Source of the DNA: Frankia nepalensis
GTDB lineage: Bacteria > Actinomycetota > Actinomycetes > Frankiales > Frankiaceae
DNA: 45,286 bases
Assembly: GCF_016786325.1 (NCBI RefSeq)
Contig: NZ_JADWYU010000252.1
Location: 6,897 to 52,182, forward strand
Direction of reading: 5' to 3'
Notes under the pieces: generated by a model
What the model was told of the DNA's origin: nothing
The model's input: only the letters and a program-made list of their open reading frames with translations
Databases searched by the model: none
Part shown: positions 41,740 through 45,286 of the stretch, one piece after another
Position numbering within the stretch: the first letter of the stretch is position 1
How the letters are laid out: each line of letters begins with the position of its first letter
Translations under genes and position numbers: made by a program

Positions 41740-42630
41740 ATGGACGAGATCACCGCCACCACCGTCGTGCGGCGCTTCAACCGGGCCTACACCCAGCGGA
41801 TCGGCGCGCTGGAGGACTCGTTCCTCGGCGTGGGCCTGCCTCTGGGCACGGCGCGGCTGCTGTTCGAGATCGGCGCCGAACCGGCGACCGTCCAGGCGTT
41901 GCGGGCGCGGCTCGGCCTGGACTCCGGCTATCTCAGCCGGCTGTTGCGGCGGCTGGAGGACGACGGCCTGGTGGCGCTCGAGCCGGACGCGGACGACCGG
42001 CGTCGCCGGCGGGTCGACCTGACCGGCGCGGGCCGCGGGCGGTGGGCCGAGCTGGAGGAACGGGCGGGCGCGCGGGCGCGCCAGCTGCTCGAGCCCCTCT
42101 CCGAACGGCACCGGGAGCGGCTCGTCGCGGCCCTGGCCGAGGCCGACCTCCTCGTGCGGGCCGCGACCGTGACGTTCGAGCCGGTGGACCCGGGCTCGCC
42201 GCCCGCCCGCGAGGCCGTCGACCGCTACTTCGCCGACATCGCCCGGAGGTTCGACTTCGACCCCGCGGGCGAACCGGAGAAGGACGCCGTCCTGCTGGCC
42301 CCGCCGCGCGGCGTCTTCCTGGTCGCGGTCAGCGACGGCGAGCCGGTCGCCGGTGGCGGGGTGCGGACCATCGACGACGGCGTCGGCGAGGTGAAACGCA
42401 TGTGGGTCCACGAGGCCTGGCGGGGAGCCGGCCTCGGCTCCCGCCTGCTGCGGCTCCTCGAGGACGCCGCCCGCGCCCTCGGGCACCACACCGCGCGCCT
42501 GGACACCAACGAGACCCTCACCGAGGCGATCGCGCTGTACGAACGCTTCGGCTACCGGCCCATCGCCCGCTACGGTGACAACCCGTTCGCCACCCACTTC
42601 TTCGAGAAGCCGCTGACGGCGCCGGCCTGA
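41740..42630 (+). CDS. MarR-GNAT fusion: regulator with N-acetyltransferase domain
   Basis: A 296-residue bifunctional protein. The MarR winged helix occupies about 1-145 (FNRAYTQRIGALEDSFLG, LRARLGLDSGYLSRLLRRLEDDGLVALEPDADDRRRRRVDLT). A GNAT domain occupies about 155-296, with KRMWVHEAWRGAGLGSRLLRLLEDAA as acetyl-CoA loop and TNETLTEAIALYERFGYRPIARY as the C-terminal motif. Fused MarR-GNAT proteins are widespread; their substrates are mostly unknown. ATG at 41740 lies 5 bases after the second operator copy and has no Shine-Dalgarno sequence. It is convergent with the solute-binding protein gene, 2 bp apart. The tight operator-promoter overlap suggests self-repression relieved by a ligand. 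Confidence 0.9.
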   Translation: MDEITATTVVRRFNRAYTQRIGALEDSFLGVGLPLGTARLLFEIGAEPATVQALRARLGLDSGYLSRLLRRLEDDGLVALEPDADDRRRRRVDLTGAGRGRWAELEERAGARARQLLEPLSERHRERLVAALAEADLLVRAATVTFEPVDPGSPPAREAVDRYFADIARRFDFDPAGEPEKDAVLLAPPRGVFLVAVSDGEPVAGGGVRTIDDGVGEVKRMWVHEAWRGAGLGSRLLRLLEDAARALGHHTARLDTNETLTEAIALYERFGYRPIARYGDNPFATHFFEKPLTAPA

Positions 42631-42632
42631 CG

Positions 42633-43970
42633 TCAGCAGGACGGCGCGGTGCCGGGCGTCGCGGCGCCGGCCTCGGCCGCGGCCGGATAGGACCGTTTCC
42701 TGATCTCGTCGAGGCCGGTGAGGATGGTGCCCAGCGCCGCGGGGTTGGCGACGAACTCCAGGACCGCCCGGTAGAAGGCGGTGCGCATCGGCGCGGGCAT
42801 GGTGTCGGAGGCGTCGAAGACCACGCCCGCGCAGTCCGCCTCCTGGACGGAACGGACGAGCTGCCGGGTGGCCTCGTCCGGGTAGTCCGTCACGGCGCTG
42901 TTCGGCGCGATCGTGCCGCCCGCCCGCGCCCAGGCCGTCTGGGCCTCGGCGCCGGTCAGGTACTCCGCGAGCTCCGCCGCGGCGGACGTGTGGTCGAACA
43001 TCGCCAGGATGTCCCCCGCGATGATGATCCGCCGCTCGCCGCCGGCCGACGGGAACTCGACGTGGGCGGCCGTCGCGGGCGACCCGGCCGAGTCCTGGTA
43101 GGAGGCGAAGGAGCCGGACAGGTTCAGGTAGCAGCCGGGCCGCTCGTCGAACATGGGCGTGGCGGCGTCCCCGAAACGGGTGAGCAGGGCGCCGGTCGCG
43201 TCGCCGCGCACCATGCCCGGGGCGAGCAGCCGGCCCCAGGTCGTCCACGCGGTCCGGACGGTGTCGCTGGTCCAGGGCAGCCGGCCCTGCGCCCACGCCC
43301 GGTAGGCCTCGGCGCCCGACTGGTGGAGCAGGATGTCCTCGACCCAGTCGGTGCCGGGCCAGCCCGAGTCGGAGCTGGACCGCAGCCCCAGGCACCAGGG
43401 CGGGGTGCCGGTCGCGGCGATGGTCTCGCCGGTGGCGACCAGCTCGTCCAGGGTGGCCGGCAGCGGCCAGGAGAACGCGTCGGCCGAGTACCAGAGCAGG
43501 CTCTTGCGGGCGCCCTTCACGAGGAGGCCGTACTGCCGCGCGCGGCCGTCCGGGCCGGCCGTCACGCCGGCCTGCAGCCACGTCGGCTGGTACTCGCGCC
43601 GGACGCGGCCGAGGTCGACGGACGGGGAAGGGCCGTCGAGGGCGACCAGCTCGCCGTCGCGCGCGTACTGCTCCAGGTCGCCGAGGCTCGGCATCAGCGC
43701 CAGGTCCGGCGGGTCGCCGCCGTCGATCCGGCCGGCGAGCACCGCCTCGAAGTCCCGGGTGCCCTCGTACTCGACGCGCGTTCCGGTGCGTTCCTCGAAC
43801 GCCGCCAGGACGTTCTCGAAACGTTCCTGCTCCTCGCCGGTCCAGGTGCCGAGCACGGTGACGGTCGCGCGCGGCGTGACCGCGCCGCACCCGCAGAGCC
43901 CGACGCCGGCGGCGAGCACGGTGAGAGCCGCCAGGAACGCGGCCAGCCGGGGGCCCCCACGCATCGTCAT
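42633..43970 (-). CDS. Extracellular solute-binding lipoprotein (sugar-type, MalE-like fold)
   Basis: A 445-residue lipoprotein with signal peptide (hydrophobic about 9-25) and lipobox LCGC, lipidated C28 likely. The mature part has family-1 binding-protein features: TVTVLGTWTGEEQERFENVL, FEERTGTRVEYEG, PDLALMPSLGDLEQYA, LDELVATGETIAATGTPPWC, IIIAGDILAMFDH and AEYLTGAEAQTAWARAGG. No ABC permease or ATPase gene is beside it. It follows the membrane-protein gene at 44025 on the same strand with a 54-bp gap. That pairing recalls the GlnX-GlnH arrangement of mycobacteria and corynebacteria, where a binding lipoprotein works with a membrane sensor; that function is inference here. Confidence 0.85.
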   Translation of the reverse strand: MTMRGGPRLAAFLAALTVLAAGVGLCGCGAVTPRATVTVLGTWTGEEQERFENVLAAFEERTGTRVEYEGTRDFEAVLAGRIDGGDPPDLALMPSLGDLEQYARDGELVALDGPSPSVDLGRVRREYQPTWLQAGVTAGPDGRARQYGLLVKGARKSLLWYSADAFSWPLPATLDELVATGETIAATGTPPWCLGLRSSSDSGWPGTDWVEDILLHQSGAEAYRAWAQGRLPWTSDTVRTAWTTWGRLLAPGMVRGDATGALLTRFGDAATPMFDERPGCYLNLSGSFASYQDSAGSPATAAHVEFPSAGGERRIIIAGDILAMFDHTSAAAELAEYLTGAEAQTAWARAGGTIAPNSAVTDYPDEATRQLVRSVQEADCAGVVFDASDTMPAPMRTAFYRAVLEFVANPAALGTILTGLDEIRKRSYPAAAEAGAATPGTAPSC

Positions 43971-44024
43971 GTCCGCTACCCGCCCACTTCCGGTGCTCGG
44001 CCGCCCGTCCGTCTCCGGTACTCG

Positions 44025-45248
44025 CTACTTCCGGTACTCGACCAGGCGCGGTGAGACGCCGCTGGCGGTGAGGGCGAGGAGCGCGACGGTTCCCACCGCC
44101 AGCACCCCGAACCACCCGGCCGCGGGAACCGTCGCGGCGCGGGCGTCCTCCAGCCTCGCCGCCTGGTCGTCGAGGAGCCGGTCGAGCTCCGGCACCGACG
44201 CGGCGGACGCGGCAGCCGGCGCGGGGCAGTCGGCCCTGGTTCCGCCGTCCTGGGCGCCTGTCCCGCCGCGCTGGGCGCCGTCCGCCGGCGGGCGCGCGGT
44301 GTCCTGGCCGGCGCCGGCGTACTCACCCACGACCCGTTCCCGCTCGAGGGTCACCGCGGTGGCGCGCGCCTGCCACAGGCACTCGGTCACGGTGGTCTCC
44401 CGCCCGGTCGTGTCGACGTCGTGGGAGGTCCGCGCGGCCAGCAGCGTCGTCCCGGCGGCCAGGAGGACCAGCAGCACGGCCGCGCCCAGCGGCCCGAGGC
44501 TGAGCCGGCGGCGGAACCGGCGGCGCAGGTACACCTGGGCGACGACGAGCAGGCCCAGCAGGACGAGGGCGAGGCCCAGGTGCAGGCCGAGCGGGAGCCA
44601 GGGCCAGGACCCGCGGTCCGGCAGCGCCGCGCTGTTGGCCGCCTCGAACGCGGCCACCGTCGGCAGGATGTTGGTCCCCTCGCGCATCAGGTCCGCGGCG
44701 TAGATGAGGTAGACCAGCTCGAGGTCGGCGACCGGGCCCGCGGGGGGCACACCCGCGGCGCCGGTGCCGGTCGCGCCGGTGTCGGTCGCGCCGTACCGGT
44801 ATGCCTGGGCGACGTTGTCCTGGTAGGCGACGAGCAGGCTGGTGACGGCCAGGAGCTGGGCCCGCGCGGCCGTGCCCGTGGTGCCGTTCTCGGCCGCGCT
44901 CTCCAGCGCCTGGATCGCCGTCTTGATGTCCTTCAGGTACTGGTCGCCGGGCCCGCCCCAGGAGTTCGGCGGGAGCAGGCTGCGCGCGGCGACCAGGTCG
45001 GCGTCGGCCAGCAGCGCCCCGGCCCTGGCCGCGTCGACCACGGCGGGCGAGGTCCGCTCGGCCACGGTGCGCGCCGTGTCCCGCGTCGAGACGAGCGTCG
45101 CGGCGGCGGTCGCCGCCACGGCGAGGGTGAGCGTGGTCACCAGCGCGGCGAGCACCCACAGCCGCCCCGGGGTGGTCGCCGTGGCCACGGCGGCCCGGCG
45201 GCGCAGCGCGCCGTGCGGCGGGGGGAGCCCCGCGAGCGTCGGGGTCAC
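44025..45248 (-). CDS. Four-helix membrane protein, probable extracytoplasmic sensor; 5' end unclear
   Basis: At least 407 residues from GTG 45248. Predicted topology: helix at about 30-52 after a TTPGRLWVLAALV start, an external helical domain (about 55-215; TRDTARTVAERTSPAVVDAA, AGALLADADLVAARSLL), helices at about 219-241 and 252-271, a second external domain (about 275-375) with two Cys, and a last helix near 378-398. The design resembles GlnX-like partners of binding proteins. The same frame stays open through 45286, and its upstream part reads AVGRFFADHDLLVTPTLAGL, which looks like an amidase C-terminal motif. So the gene is either 5'-partial or starts inside an amidase-like frame; GTG 45248 and 45188 both lack a ribosome site. 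Confidence 0.75.
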   Translation of the reverse strand: MTPTLAGLPPPHGALRRRAAVATATTPGRLWVLAALVTTLTLAVAATAAATLVSTRDTARTVAERTSPAVVDAARAGALLADADLVAARSLLPPNSWGGPGDQYLKDIKTAIQALESAAENGTTGTAARAQLLAVTSLLVAYQDNVAQAYRYGATDTGATGTGAAGVPPAGPVADLELVYLIYAADLMREGTNILPTVAAFEAANSAALPDRGSWPWLPLGLHLGLALVLLGLLVVAQVYLRRRFRRRLSLGPLGAAVLLVLLAAGTTLLAARTSHDVDTTGRETTVTECLWQARATAVTLERERVVGEYAGAGQDTARPPADGAQRGGTGAQDGGTRADCPAPAAASAASVPELDRLLDDQAARLEDARAATVPAAGWFGVLAVGTVALLALTASGVSPRLVEYRK

Positions 45249-45286
45249 GAGCAGGTCGTGGTCGGCGAAGAAGCGGCCGACGGCCT

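Overview
The window is very GC-rich DNA (low-GC patches stand out by eye) from a high-GC actinobacterium, most likely Frankia or a close relative. The reasons are the gene order alaS-ruvX-mltG-aroE-(prepilin peptidase)-aroC-aroK-aroB-aroQ, the frequent GTG starts with purine-rich ribosome sites, a DUF222/HNH nuclease, and an NnaR-type HemD-winged-helix regulator. The genus is inference; no rRNA gene is present.

Layout. 1-345: 135-bp tandem repeat. 346-3947: shikimate genes aroQ, aroB, aroK, aroC on the minus strand, with aroK/aroC translationally coupled. 4122-6520: two convergent, overlapping HNH nuclease genes. 6521-7641: about 1.1 kb of non-coding DNA with a 22-bp repeat array and alternative inverted repeats. 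7642-16445: minus-strand block of prepilin peptidase, aroE, mltG, ruvX, alaS, a DUF6167-like protein and a DUF948 protein. 16661-19375: rarA and a PaaX-like regulator. 19486-21135: a divergent second-type glutamyl-tRNA synthetase. 21172-22562: a MoaD/ThiS-like ubiquitin-fold protein paired with an Asp-box beta-propeller. 22731-26946: acyl-CoA dehydrogenase, two coupled DUF202 membrane proteins, an RHH-HTH fusion regulator behind a CTAG-rich palindrome, and a siderophore-interacting protein. 27010-30046: quinone-reductase-like MDR protein and an acyl-CoA ligase.

30351-37539 is a nitrate/nitrite uptake locus. It holds NarK, an NrtA-NrtB-NrtD type ABC importer and the regulator NnaR. It is split by about 1.3 kb of decayed insertion sequences (IS6-like and IS701-like transposase fragments), and the ABC genes are visibly lower in GC than their surroundings.

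37540-45286: a candidate small ORF, a large XRE-TPR regulator, a gap with strong hairpins, an unknown protein, an Rdx/SelT-type CxxC protein, a MarR-GNAT fusion behind two identical palindromes, a solute-binding lipoprotein and a four-helix membrane protein whose frame runs off the right edge. No CRISPR array, tRNA, rRNA or intact prophage was seen. The best leads for something undescribed are the MoaD/Asp-box pair, the lone lipoprotein-membrane sensor pair, the second GluRS, and the two regulators whose palindromic operators cover their own promoters.
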